64,000 bases of DNA, from assembly GCF_008831285.2 (NCBI RefSeq), contig NC_045150.1:16861362-16925361 (forward strand), in the 5' to 3' direction. The translations under genes were made by a program, and so were the position numbers. This document shows, piece by piece, positions 48,663-60,648 of this stretch (the first letter of the stretch is position 1; each line of letters begins with the position of its first letter). The notes under the pieces are model-generated. The model saw nothing but the letters and a program-made list of their open reading frames with translations. It made no database searches and had not been told where the DNA came from. Source of the DNA: Nymphaea colorata. Lineage: Eukaryota > Streptophyta > Magnoliopsida > Nymphaeales > Nymphaeaceae.

Positions 48663-49859
48663 CATTTCAAATGAATTGAAAAACAAGCAATATCCAAATC
48701 CAATTCTTCAACCACGGCCTAGTCCAATTGAATATCCAACTTGGCAGGGTAACTCGGATACATCTAAGTTCAAGTCTTACTTAATTAAATTCTGGCAGAT
48801 TGTAAGGCCAAACTACATATTGGCGAGACATACTAATTCAACTACACCAATTCCAATATGGAGATAGAAATGGATAATGATACTAAGATCCAAATTAATG
48901 TGATTGCGACATTTTTCAGGGACCGAATCAAATCTGATTTTGTTTTTTCCATATTTAGCAATATGGAAGGTGGTGCTTGGAGAGGTATATAGGAACTGGT
49001 TATATGCGCCTGCTGGTGCATAATCTTGTTCAGAAACCCCTGATTAATAGATAAAGAAAACTTTTTTGCAAAAAAAAAAAAAAACCAAAAAGTTAAAAAA
49101 AATATAAAAGACTTTTTTAATAATTTTGAAAATACCCTCAACCCTTACCGTATTTTTTTTTTTTTTGTGTATATAATCTTGCATGCACGTCCACAACTCT
49201 TTCTCAAATGTCAAGTTCTGGGGGTTGACAGACAGACTGGGGGAGGTTATTATAGTGAATGAAATGACAGGTTGATTTTTGCTTTTGTAATAAGGAAACT
49301 GAGTTATTTAATATAAAGCCAGTCGGAGACTTATTCCTTGAATTGGCGTGCTAATTCAAACCCAGCTCACGAGGAAGCTTTAGGATGAAATGATCGCACA
49401 GTCAGGTTTCAAGTATCGGAAGGCATGAGAAATTTGGAAGCAACGTAGGAGAAAAGAAGTGGAATAAGAGAAAAGAATCGAATCGTCCAACCACAAAATA
49501 GAGCTGGGCATATGGGCCGGACCTGTTCTAGGCTCGACAAAACCAGGCTTGAAGCTCATGCTGGCCATCCAAGCTCAGACCACTTAATTACGAGGCTGGG
49601 TCCAACCATGAATAAAGAGAAAGAGTGTGTGTTGACTTTTTCAAGCCTATTTGGCCCACGCAGCACCGAAAGTTTTTCAAGCCTTCAATCAACTTTAACT
49701 CAATTTTAATGAAGCGGAAGCTTTCATCAATTTTTTGGAACCACGAATTAAACGAAAAGTGTTAGGCACTCGGCACACCATCACCTAGGATTATCTTATA
49801 TTAGACCATCAACAAGTCGTAGCCATGAGGCCTTGTCAGAACACCGTCATTACTCCAAG
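48359..49859 (-). repeat. Long inverted repeat, right arm
   Basis: 1501 bp mirroring 46609-48232. It ends ATTACTCCAAG directly at a TA then GA microsatellite (49860-49919). Confidence 0.93.

Positions 49860-49919
<60 letters not shown>
49860..49919. repeat. (TA)n(GA)n microsatellite
   Basis: About 19 bp of TA followed by about 40 bp of GA with one interruption, at the outer edge of the right hairpin arm. Confidence 0.95.
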
Positions 49920-50880
49920 TTGGCTACCTGTGAATGACTCCTTTGAAGTGATAAAGAGAGAGACAGAGAGGGTGGAGATACATGGGGGCATTAAAATTTT
50001 CATTGAAATGATTAAAATTGTGTAATACTCTACATAGGGGTCAAACAATTCCCAACCATAGTCCTTACTGATTGGATCATCCGTATAGGATACAAAAAAA
50101 AACTCTAGATATTTGATATCTTTTTCTTTGGATGAGATCTCAACTCCAGCTACTGCTTCATTAGATATCTTACAATTAAAATCTTTTTTTTTTCCTGATT
50201 CAATTCCTCAACCATCGTGAACCCCAGTTAGATTCAGGCATGATACATTTTTTAGTTATTGGGAATTGATGCCAACCTGAGCCGATGACTCAAGTGCCCC
50301 TCGGCCAGAAAATTTTGGTTTAGCCACTAATACGTAGGCTAAATATGAAAGAAGGAAAAAGACAAAGGCCGTAGGGTACTAACCTTCAAATTAAATAAAA
50401 GAAAACAGAGAAACGAAGTGCAACTAATTAAGAAATTAAAGAAAGGAATTACACAAAAGATCCAACTGTCTTTCAGGGCAAGTTTGATTATTTTTCTGCG
50501 TACTCATTTATGGTTGGCTAATAAGAAAAGAAAGTGTTTTGGATTTTCAGACCAATCAATTCAAGTTGGATAGAAAACTCAAAAAATCTCCACAGCTCAT
50601 GTTCTAAACCCGCACTAATCATATGTTAGAATGACTTGTATAATCAGGGGCGGAGTTAGAAATTTTTTATAAGGGGTCCAAATTAAAATTTTTAAATTTT
50701 GACACAGGTTAAAATATTATTTTTTAAAATTTTTATACAAGACAAGTAAAATTTTTTAAAATTTACATGTAAATTAAAACAAAAAATGTTGAGGTACGGT
50801 TAAAGCCCATGGTCACCAGCCCATGTGTATAATATTACAAACCACTGGTCTACTTGGGGGTAGGGTTGGAGAGAAAGGGT
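49920..50880. other. Intergenic; short dispersed repeat near 50645
   Basis: No gene. AGGGGCGGAGTTAGAAATTTT at about 50646 followed by AT-rich text resembles a common plant dispersed repeat that starts GGGGCGGAG. No terminal pairs were found. Confidence 0.35.
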
Positions 50881-50889
50881 ACGGGGGAG

Positions 50890-51660
50890 AGAAAGGAAAA
50901 ACATTTTTACTGACGCAAGGAAAAGATAGTGTCATTGATGATTTGATCACATTCTTTGACGCGACACAAGCAATGAGTAAAGGCCCAGCTCATGTTCTTT
51001 AGTGACATGAAATGAATTCGTGTTAAACCTGCTACGGCTTTCATGACGCCATATAAGGCTGTGCATGTCACTAAAGGTTGAAATCACGTTATTAAAAGTC
51101 GAACTTGATGCAAAGTGAGAGCATAAAGGTTGAGCATGGTTATGAACTTGACGACAAATGAAAGTTGAATCCTCCATAGTTTTCACTGATGCAAAATGAG
51201 ATGTCATTACAAAAAGTGAGCCTGGATAGGGTTTTAATGACGTGAAATGAGATGACATCATTTCACTAAATCTTGACCCCACCGCAGTCTTTAGTAATGC
51301 AAACTGTGATCATGTCACTACAGTGACTGATACTGGATGCTGTTGGTAAATGAGATTATGTCACTAAAGGTTCACCCCGTCATGGTCCAGTGATGTGGTC
51401 TTGTCATTAAAGGTTTGAGGCCCACAAAGATCTTCAATGACGCAAAACGAGCTAAATCGTGTAACTAAAGGTTGAGCTCAACCAGGTGCTTTAGTAATGT
51501 GCAATGAGATCACGTCACCACAGAAAACGGGATCGTGCAACTGAAGGTTGAACTCCCCTAGGTCCTTTAGTAACGTGAAGCTAGATCGTATCACTAAAGG
51601 TTGAGTTTAGCTAAAGTCTTCGGTGACTTGGTCTCTTTTTGCGTCACTTTGTATTTAAAC
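50890..51660. repeat. Cluster of short imperfect palindromes (CACTA-like subterminal region?)
   Basis: About 770 bp in which CTTTAGTGACGTGAAATGAG-type words alternate with their complements TCACGTCACTAAAGG, at least seven times, at uneven spacing of roughly 45-80 bp. One clear palindrome is 51564-51600 (CCTTTAGTAACGT facing ATCACTAAAGG). Similar TTTAGTGACG arrays occur in the subterminal regions of plant CACTA elements, but no CACTA terminus or target duplication was identified. Confidence 0.55.
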
Positions 51661-52840
51661 AATGAGTTTACCAATAAATCATAAGTTCCGTATGAATTCT
51701 AGATCTGAGATCCAAGACTATTAAACATACTTTTTAAAACATGCGGCTCCCTTCCCTAAAACAGAAACTGGTGGAGCTAGAAATTTAAATACAGAACGCA
51801 AACACGTAAATAAGTATTATATTTATTGACAATATCAATGAGCTACATGTGAGATTGTGTGGGCAGTTCACCAAACAATTCTTTGAATTCATTTATTTAT
51901 ATATTAGTTAGCCTTAACTATTTGCTGTATTTATATCGTTAGTGTCCCTCAGTCCTTTATTTATTTATGCCATCATTTCACCATTTATTTGCTGGGTCTA
52001 AAATTTTTTGAATTGATAGCCCTTTACTTTGCCAAAAATTTCTACCCTCCCACTGATCTGGATCGAGCTTCATGGCTTCCCAACTAAAAGAAAAGGAAAT
52101 GGCTGTGTCGAGCTTTCAATACTGTAGTTTACAGAACTCCCCGGGAATTTCAAGGTGTTTTGTGAAAACTTGTGGTTGTCACATGAGGCTTTCCGAAAAC
52201 TGATGGGCTATCACATGGAAATCATATTTCAATTTGTAGGAATATTTTTGGCTTATATAATCCATCCCCATGTGCACAACAGAACACAGATTACACAAAC
52301 AAAATGAAGTTTATTCAATAAAGTAAACTTTCTCCAGCATTGCAGTTCATGGCGAATATTGAGATGTGCAAATGAAATAATTCCAAGACTGACAGCTGCT
52401 GTTTCTCCCTCCAACAAAGCTTGTCACAGAGGAACTCATGTTTCCTTTGAAAGTTTCAATCTAAACCTACCTAGGGGTTGATGCAACAGAGGGGGTGGAG
52501 ATTAAACGACTGGTTTTTGTTGCTGAGGTTGAGCAAGGAGGTGAAGTCAATCTTTTATGCTGTAAAAAAAAAAGGAGTACAAACTGAACTACCCATTGCA
52601 TCGAAAATAAACCTGTATGAAAAGAAGATACGGGAATGAATTGAACGAAGGTTGAGCCTACGGTTTAGCGATAGCGATAGAAAACCCCGCTCACCTCGAT
52701 CAGAGATTTGAAATGACGACAGCAACTCGGAAGCCTCGTTAGTCGCCCCAAGAGGCTTCTCCCATAGGCTTCTTCCATCAGTCAATATTTCAATCGGCAC
52801 AAATAGCTGTGTCTTCCACTTTTCTCCCACAATTTCTTCC
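51661..52840. other. Intergenic and upstream region of the lyase gene
   Basis: No gene recognised. The last ~300 bp before the ATG at 52841 should contain the promoter and leader; no clear TATA box at a fitting distance was noted. Confidence 0.4.
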
Positions 52841-55423
52841 ATGGCGCCGTGGGCGGCTACTCTGCTAATCACCAGTCTTTTGCTTCTCCTCTCTTCTGTT
52901 ACTTATTCTTCTTCTTTCTCTCGTCCCCATCGTATCTGCATAATTGGTAGCGGAATCGCCGGCTCATCTGCGGCTCACTTCCTCCATGACCTCGGGAAGA
53001 GCACTTTCTCTCCTAACTCTCTTCCCATCGAGATCCTGATATTTGAGAAGCGCGGTAGAGTCGGGGGCCGAATGGCCACCGTCAGCATCGGAGGAGACAC
53101 CTTCGAGGCCGGAGGGACAATCCTCCATCCCAAGAACTTCCATGCCCTTAACTTCACCTCCTTGCTCAACCTCAGCACCACCACCGGCAGAGACGACGAC
53201 GGCGTCGACGACGGGTGGTTTGGAATTTGGGACGGTGAGCGCTTCGTCTTGGAGACAATTCCCCAGGGGAAATCGTTCATCTCCAAGCAGATCGCTCGCC
53301 TTTGGAACACAGTTACGTTGTTTAGGCGGTACGGCTTCTCCTTGATACGAATGCAGAGGTTCGTCCAGGTATGGCACTTCTTGGATTCCCGAAAATTATA
53401 GTCCTGAATGTTAGTGTTTGAATCTCGGTACCTTTTTGCGCTTGCAGTCCTCATTGCTCTGGGATTCCCATTCTTAGTTGGATTTGAAATCGATTTTTCG
53501 GGTTTTGTTCTCTTTTCTTTTCCGTCTGGAATTTGGCAGGGTATGTTGGAGAGCTTCTTGAGGTACTATGAAAAAGATCGACCGGTTTTTAGCTCGGTTG
53601 AGGAAATGTTGAAGTGGGCAGGTTTGTACTCGCTCACGCAGCGGACTCTGCGGGAGGAACTGGACGATGCTGGGCTGTCGTCTCTGTTGATATCTGAACT
53701 TGTCACGGTGAATTTCCGCGCCTCTTCGCGACTTGCTTTCTTGGTTTTCTGATTGAATGCTTCCTTGCTGTCGAACATTTTGTTGGAGCAGTCGTCGTTG
53801 TTGCATAACTACTGACCTGCTTCTCTTCCATTTTCATGCTGGTGCAATCTCGCTCCTCTTCTTGCTGCTTTTGTTTTTTTATTGTTGTCACGGTGTTGCT
53901 GTTAGAGCTATCTGAACCTCATCTGGTTTCATTCCCTGATTTTAATCTGCACAGAGTATTTTTTTGTCCCATAATCCGCGAAATCGTTGAATTTTCTAAA
54001 AATGCGGGTTGCTGATGTAGAGATACGTGTCCCATGCCCTACTCTGGTTGCCCCTTCATGTAAAACCCTCACTATCTTTCCCTTGTCTACTTAGAAAGTC
54101 TCCGGTTGCTGTGGACACACGCCGGATATTGAGTGTGAACCGTTCAGATGGGGAGTCCGCAACATCCTATCTAAGAAACAGAGTGCCATTATTTCTGTCT
54201 GACTGTTTTTTTTATTGCGAACCCTGGGAATGCCTAAAAGGCCATTTTCATGGTTACTCATTGCTTCAAGGTTTCATTGAAGTATCTGTTGCAAAAGTTG
54301 AACGTTTGTTGTTCTCTTGGATAAAATTCTAAATATGATCAACGTTGTTGACATGTTTAAGGCTGATTTTAGTAATTTGTGGTGAGCACATCCTGTTGGA
54401 AGGAACAAATGGACTTTTCAGTGTTATGCTCTGCTAAAACCATGGCTCTTTCAGGTTATCACAAGAATTAACTATGGCCAAGATGTAAGCATCAGCGGAC
54501 TTGCTGGGGCTGTTTCATTGGCAGGTTCGGGTGGTGGATTGTGGTCTGTTGAAGGAGGAAACTGGCAGTTGGCTGCTGGCTTGATAAATAACACAAATGC
54601 ATCATTGCATCTGCATGAAGAGATAGTATCAGTATCAAATCATGGTGACTATTATGAACTTAATTCCACCCAAGAAAATTCATACCACTGTGAAGTAGCA
54701 CTTGTTGCTACTCCATTAGATGAGGTTCGCATCAATTTTTCGCCACCAGTCACACTTCCAAAACGATCAACACAGCATACATACGCCACATTTGTTAGGG
54801 GCTTTCTAAATCCAGTAAGTTTGTTTGATGTAGTATGGAGATTTAAATATGAAATGCATCTTGATCATAGTGAAGATTTTACTGAAACGTACTGGTGTAT
54901 TGTCTAGGAATATTTTGGCTTGTCTCCATCATCAGAAATTCCTGATCTTGTGGCCACTCTAGAAGTTAAAGGATTGCCTTTCTCATCTGTATCTGTCCTT
55001 AAGAGATACAGTGACAAAGATAAAACATATAAAATTTTCTCTCGCGCACCAATTTCAGATGAGTTACTGGACAAGCTTTTCAGGTACTGTTTGTATTTGT
55101 GGAGCTTATTCCACTTAACTCCAGTAAATTTATGCTTGTGTAATTTTTCTTGCAGTGTTAGAAGTGACACAAGAATGATCAACTGGCCTGCTTACCCACA
55201 TTATGTAGTGCCAGAGGTTTTCGCACCATTCATGTTGGATCAGTCACATTTGTACTACATCAATGCATTTGAAAGTGCAGCAAGTACAATAGAGACAAGT
55301 GCCGTTGCTGCTGAAAATGTTGCCCGTCTTATTCTGTCCCGGCTTTCTAGCTCTGCACATGTAGGATCAAGATCGGGGGAGCTTCAAGGTGTTGGACCTG
55401 AAAATCTGCATGTAGATCTGTGA
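52841..55423 (+). CDS. FCLY: Farnesylcysteine lyase (prenylcysteine oxidase family)
   Basis: Five exons, 52841-53368, 53540-53707, 54455-54814, 54908-55083 and 55156-55423, join in frame into 499 residues with GT-AG introns. A signal peptide (about 1-27) is followed by an FAD-binding fold: GSGIAG at 36-41, then the acidic end of the second strand and the GG doublet in EKRGRVGGRM (69-79). Later come the family blocks TRINYGQ and GAVSLAGSGGGLWSVEGGN, and near the C-terminus INWPAYPHYVVPE and YINAFESAASTIETSAVAAENVARL. The FAD-dependent enzyme oxidises farnesylcysteine, released when prenylated proteins are degraded, to farnesal, cysteine and hydrogen peroxide. In Arabidopsis its loss raises farnesylcysteine, which inhibits isoprenylcysteine methyltransferase and alters abscisic-acid responses. 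The signal peptide indicates an endomembrane or lysosome-like location. The gene looks intact. Confidence 0.93.
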
Positions 55424-56950
55424 GAATACTGGTCCAGCATGAGCGATGTTGAGCTTTTGCCTTTTCTGTACAATTATGTCAGATATCCTCTGCCAGACGG
55501 TGGAAGGAAAAAAGGTGTATGGATGTTGAAGAAAACTTGTCATTGAATGTATTCTGCTTCAGGCTGTAGATAGAAGAGATCTTAATATCATGTTGGTGCA
55601 GCATTCAGCTGTCAGGATCTCTTCAAATTCGCTTAGACTTGTTTTTGCTGTTTGTCCCTGAAAAGTATGCGCTAACTGCTAAGTGACTCCACCAGAATTA
55701 AATTAGTCTGCTAATGAATCTGTGAAAATTCACATCACCTACTGGAATTTAGAACATTCTTTGTGCTTGGGCTCCCATACCTTTTTCTGCAGGAAAGCGA
55801 TTTCCCGCCAAGGGACCTTTTGTTCTAAAGGTAATAGCAATTCTGAAAATTTTTCACATAAACACCTACACAGTTCTCTGTCAGCTTCTTTACCTATACA
55901 TATTGATCTATATACAAATTAATTAAATGTTTTTCAGTTATATCGCGTTACCTATCTGCTTTTCTAATAGAGATAGAAATTGAAGAATAATTTTCGAGTT
56001 TTACCAAATTGTTTGACGTAAATTTTGACTTTATTTTCCTATAGCTTACACATCCTTAAAATTATTCAAAAAGTTAGGGTGCGTCCTTGGATCCTTTTTC
56101 TAGGAAAAATTAACTCAACAACCTCTTTAAGTAACAATGAAAAAATTTATAATGTTTTTAACACTATTGAAAATTTAAGTCTGTTTATTACAATTGCTTA
56201 ACATTTTGCTGACTGAAAATTTGCCTAAAAACTAAGTGATGCCACATAGGCACATAGTGCTTTACCCCAAGTATAGCTAGCGCGTTTCTCTGCCTAATGT
56301 CTTACGATACTCTATATCAAATAATTTCATTCTCCACAAACCAAAGCACCAGCTCTGCTACAGAAAGGCATTTAGTAACAGTGCAGTTTGGCAGGCTGCA
56401 GGTATATGCATGCATTCCTACCAATTTATGCAACATTGACAGGGTTTATAGAGCTCTTATCAGAGCAATTTCTATAATTTACAGAAGCTGCAGCTTCACC
56501 TTTTTCTCTCCTTTGAATAACTGGTGGACAATTTTTGCTGCAACATGAAACCATATTCAGAAACTTCAATAGAAACATAGCAGAAGAACTGGATAAGCAA
56601 GGAGTCAGACTCGAGCTCAGAGCAGACAATAGCAATGTATATTTATTTAAGGCTCCTGAAGTCTGAGCAGAGCCAAGCGCTCCAGTCAATTCATGTATAT
56701 TACTGTTAGATGCATTTCTTAATCATGTTTGTTACTGTTTTTGGACTCTTACCTTGACAAAAAATGTGAGATACAGATCGGGCTGGGAATTATCTTAAGC
56801 CATAAGACGGAAGAGACAGAAAACCAGAAAGTAGCATGGTTTTTAAATTTTTAATCATGAATAAGGTCAAACCCCGAGCACAGACGCCATATTTTGCTTC
56901 CGCATTGTTTGATCATCAGTTGCAGGGGCTTGTGCAGGGCACTGAACTGC
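55424..56950. other. Intergenic between the lyase and NLR genes
   Basis: Lyase 3' UTR in the first few hundred bases, then AT-rich DNA. Short open frames at 56297-56548 (+) and 56426-56689 (-) overlap each other and show no domain. A last NLR exon could lie here, but no clear candidate was seen. Confidence 0.35.
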
Positions 56951-59900
56951 TCAAATGCATTCTATCAGTTGGACGTATTCAAAGAAGCCCTGCACAATAT
57001 TATGTACCATGATGAGCAAGTAATTGGCAGGAAAAGAGGATAGAGAGAGAGAGAGAGAGAGACTTGCCGTACCCTGGCAGTTGCTTATTTCTAGGCCACT
57101 TCCAAGCCGGCGTGTTAACCCATCCGGCACTGAGACGAGATTGGGGCAGTGAGAAATCTCCAAAGTTTCAAGCTTGGGGATGTTGGTGATCTGTTGAGGC
57201 AAGGATCTCAACCAGGACAGCCACCCCAAGAACAAACTTGTCAGTTGAGGCAGGTCGTGCGTCAACCTACCCAATTGTCGATAGCTGAGGTTAGGGCATC
57301 CAATGACCCACAAGCTCTCTAGTTTGGGAAGGCTGACAGTTCCTTGTTCAGACAGAGAAGTCATCTGATACAACTGCAACAACTCCAATTTTCTCAACTT
57401 AGGAAGGCTTTTTAGCAGCCCATCTGGTATCGAGCTGAGCATGGGGCACAACTCGATTCTCATTTCTTCAAGCTTGAGGAAGCTGGCATCTCCTCGAACC
57501 AAGGCACTCAGCTTCCGTAATCGTTCAAGCTTTTTTAACCACAGGTGAGTTAACTGTGTGTGGTTTTGCAGCAACATGTCCACTTGTTGTGAAGTGAGCT
57601 TGGGACAACCACCGACCCACAATCTCTCTAGCTTGGGGAGCTTGATTGTTCCTTGTGCCAAGCAAGCAAGCTCCTCCAAGTCCAATAGCAGCAATGTTGT
57701 TAACTTAGGCAGGTCTTCCATCAGCCCTTCTGGAAGCCATGTGAGTCTCGGGCAGAGCTCTATTCTCAGCTCTTCAAGCATGGGGAGGCTGGTGGTTCCT
57801 TTTGCCAAGGCAGACAGCTCCTGCAGTTCTCTCAACTTCAAAAATTTCAATCTGGGGAGGTCGATTGCCTCCTTTTGTGAGGAATTTGAATCTTGCTCGT
57901 CCTCCCAGAGGACATGAAGCTGCACGCATCCCTTGATCATTAGGTACTCGAGGCAAGGGAAGACGGGAGGAGGTAAGTGTTTCAACCTTTGGCAGTTCAA
58001 TATCTTTAGTTTCTGCAGGCAGGGCATGGAGGCAACTGTTTCACCGGCTGTTGTTCTACCAGATGCCCACCGTTCCCAACTGTCTAATGATGCCACCTCT
58101 GTGGTCTCCATTGATGGGAAAAAGGGTAGTAAGCTTATATGGGGACAGAAGGAGATGCTCAATGATTTCAATGACGGCGCTGTTGGTGGAATGGCGACCA
58201 ACTCACTGCAGTATGACAAATCCAAGTCCGTTAGCGTCACAGGGAGTGTGGGCAAGGTTTCCAAGGACATACAGTGTTCAAGTCGCAGCACTCTCAGGCT
58301 GCTGTTGTTGGCAAGCCAACTGAGTGGCAGCATTCTACCCACATAGCCATTCAGCTCCATACATTCCAGATAGGTAGGAGGTGTTAGCTTTTCAAGCACA
58401 GCTTCTACCTTCTTCCTTTCGGTGACATCCATTTGACGGTCGTATTCGAACTTAAGATTGGTGAGGTTGTTCTTTCTGTGAAGTTGTGCCTTTGTTGCAT
58501 AGCACTCGTCCTTTACTCTCTCCATGTGCTCAATTACCAACCTCCCTCTTAACCTGTTGAGATTCTTCAATTCCGTAAGGTTGCATGCACCTGATCGTTG
58601 CCATCGGATACAATGAACTTGTCCAAGGTCCGTAAGCCAGTAAGCTTGCCCAAGCCTTCTGCCATGAATTCCAGGTGGGATGTGCCACGCAACTCTAGAT
58701 GCCTCAAGTTAAACAGTCGACTGATTTCCTTGCGGATTCTCTTGATCTTGCTATAGTCCAGATTAAGCGTTTGCAAGCTGTGAAGTCTTCCAACAGAAGC
58801 AGGCAATTCTTCTACTTTTGTATGACTAAGGTTGAGATACTTCAGGATGGGGAGCTCCCAAATGGCCTCGGGCAACACCTTGACGCTGCTTCCACGCAGG
58901 TCTAGCACTCTCAACCTCTTAAGACTGTTGAACACCTTCTCAAGTGGCAAACTTTCTAAATAATCAAGTGGACAAAATAGTGTACGTAGCAGTTCAGGCA
59001 CTTGTAATCTAGAGGGGTCTAGTGAGTGTTCGTGCACCTTGTTTGTGAGTGATAAATGGCGTATTTGTTGATTAGCAAGATCGAGACCATATTCCGTTCT
59101 ACCAACATACATGGCAAGATCATGAATAACAGCATGCATGCCAAATACTTGTTCATAGCCCCCATGTTCAATCAGAGAACGACCCACCAGATCATTGAAA
59201 TATCCCTCTCCAGTGAGTTCCATATCTTGATCACTTCTGCTTGCAACGAACCCTTGAGCCATCCAGTGTTTGACCAACTCCTCTTTTCTGATCTCATAAT
59301 CTTTTGAAAATACAGAAAAGTAAACAAAGCAACGTTTCAAAGTAGGGCTTAAATCATCATAGCTTAGTATCAGGCCAGGAAGAATGCCGTCTGAAGATGA
59401 TGCAGAAGATTTCCATTCCCATATTTTGTTGTCTAAAATGGACTCCCATGTTTTCCGTGTTCTGTCCTTGAAGTACATGACTCTGCCTACAGCCTGGACA
59501 ACTAGAGGCAAGCCCCAGCATTTCCTTACTATGCTCTTTGCAATATCAATCACCCCTTCCAAGGAGCATTCTGTTTCACCCTCTCTTAGAGTCTTGCTCA
59601 AAAAGAGCGACCAGCTGTGTTCGAAAGGAAGACATTTTGGCTCATGCACGTAAGTTGCCTTAATCTCATCGGAAACCTCTTTTTTCCTTGTGGTGATCAA
59701 GATTCCACTCCCACTTGCAGCATTTACAATGGTTGCCTCTAACTGACCCCACCAATCTAGATCCCATATGTCATCTAGCACGAGAAGGAACTTCTTTTTA
59801 GAAAAATTTGCTATAAGCTGCTCGCACAGAATGCTCAACTGCAAGTTAGGGATGGATTCCTTTGTGATCACTTCCAATATCCTTCTAGCCATCTCCCTCG

Positions 59901-60648
59901 CTTCTGGTTTCTCTGATGCGCACACCCACCATGTGTTTCCTTCAAAATGTTCCTTAACTCGGACATCATTGAACACCATCCTAACAAGAGTCGTTTTGCC
60001 AATGCCTCCAATTCCTACTATAGAGATGACAGGCACAGGCACACTGACAGAATTCTCAAGCAACAATTTTTGTACTAGTGCTTCTTTATCATCACCCCTA
60101 CCTATGATGTATTTCTCAATCATGTGAGGACTAGTCTCTCTGTTGCTACCGCTATCGGCTGCTCTCATGGTCCTATTGATGTTGTTCTTGCTTCCTTTCC
60201 TTCCTACTACAGACTCATCAAGCCTATAGTTTTGTCTTTCTTTGGCTATCTGTCCAAGCCTTTGATTGACACACTTAATTTTATTGCCAAATTGGTGACG
60301 AGAATAGACATGTTCACTAAAGCAAGAAATAGGGCATATCAATGCTCTGTATACCTTGTTGCTCTTGTTGGACCTCCTCTGCCTGTTGAGCTCAATGCTA
60401 ACTTGGTACTCATCAATGATATCCTCTGCATCATAAGCAACATCCTTGAGCTTTTGAACCCAATCATCTTCCCCACAAGCAGCCGCGAAATACGGCATGC
60501 CATCTGCAACTTTAACAGCCGAGTGGATGGCTTGAAGCTCACTTTTCAGATCTTCCAAGTCGTCCTTCAGATTGTAGATGAGTCCAACCTCAGCAGCGAT
60601 GAGGGCATCCACCTTTGTCAATAGCAGTGAAATGAATGGTTCTGCCAT
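56951..60648 (-). CDS. CC-NBS-LRR immune receptor, frameshifted in the LRR region
   Basis: Two long minus-strand frames form one receptor. Frame 1 (60648-58567, 693 residues) has a coiled-coil N-terminus with the EDVID-type box AYDAEDIIDEY (71-81), P-loop GIGGIGKTT (212-220), kinase-2 FLLVLDDIWD (287-296), RNBS-B GSGILITTR (313-321), GLPL at 379-382, RNBS-D CFVYFSVFSKDYE and an MHD-position sequence MHAVIHDLA (504-512), then the first LRRs. Frame 2 (58600-56951) continues with more LRRs rich in LE.L.I..CP. They are joined by a one-base shift near 58590, where frame 1 stops at 58567-58569. Together they have the usual CNL length, about 1200 residues. Frame 2 ends in a Ser-Leu tail coded by a CT microsatellite, so the true 3' end is uncertain. 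Such proteins sense pathogen effectors. It is either a recent pseudogene or has a sequencing error at the shift. Confidence 0.9.
57043..57062. repeat. (GA)n microsatellite at the NLR 3' end
   Basis: About 20 bp of GA, read on the minus strand as CT repeats coding the Ser-Leu tail of the NLR frame. It may be intronic or 3' UTR in reality. Confidence 0.9.
58585..58600 (-). other. Frameshift site in the NLR
   Basis: Upstream the frame reads DKFIVSDGND; a GACNL.ELKNL-type sequence, the usual CNL continuation, follows in the next frame. One base missing, or two extra, would explain it. Confidence 0.8.

Noticed and set aside
52964-53454. Long open frames on the minus strand and in a second plus frame across lyase exon 1
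   Set aside because: They are shadows of the GC-rich first exon of the lyase, which has the family motifs and correct splice sites.
57558-58346. Plus-strand ORFs opposite the NLR LRR region
   Set aside because: Antisense shadows of the LRR coding sequence, rich in Ser and Leu because of complementary codons.
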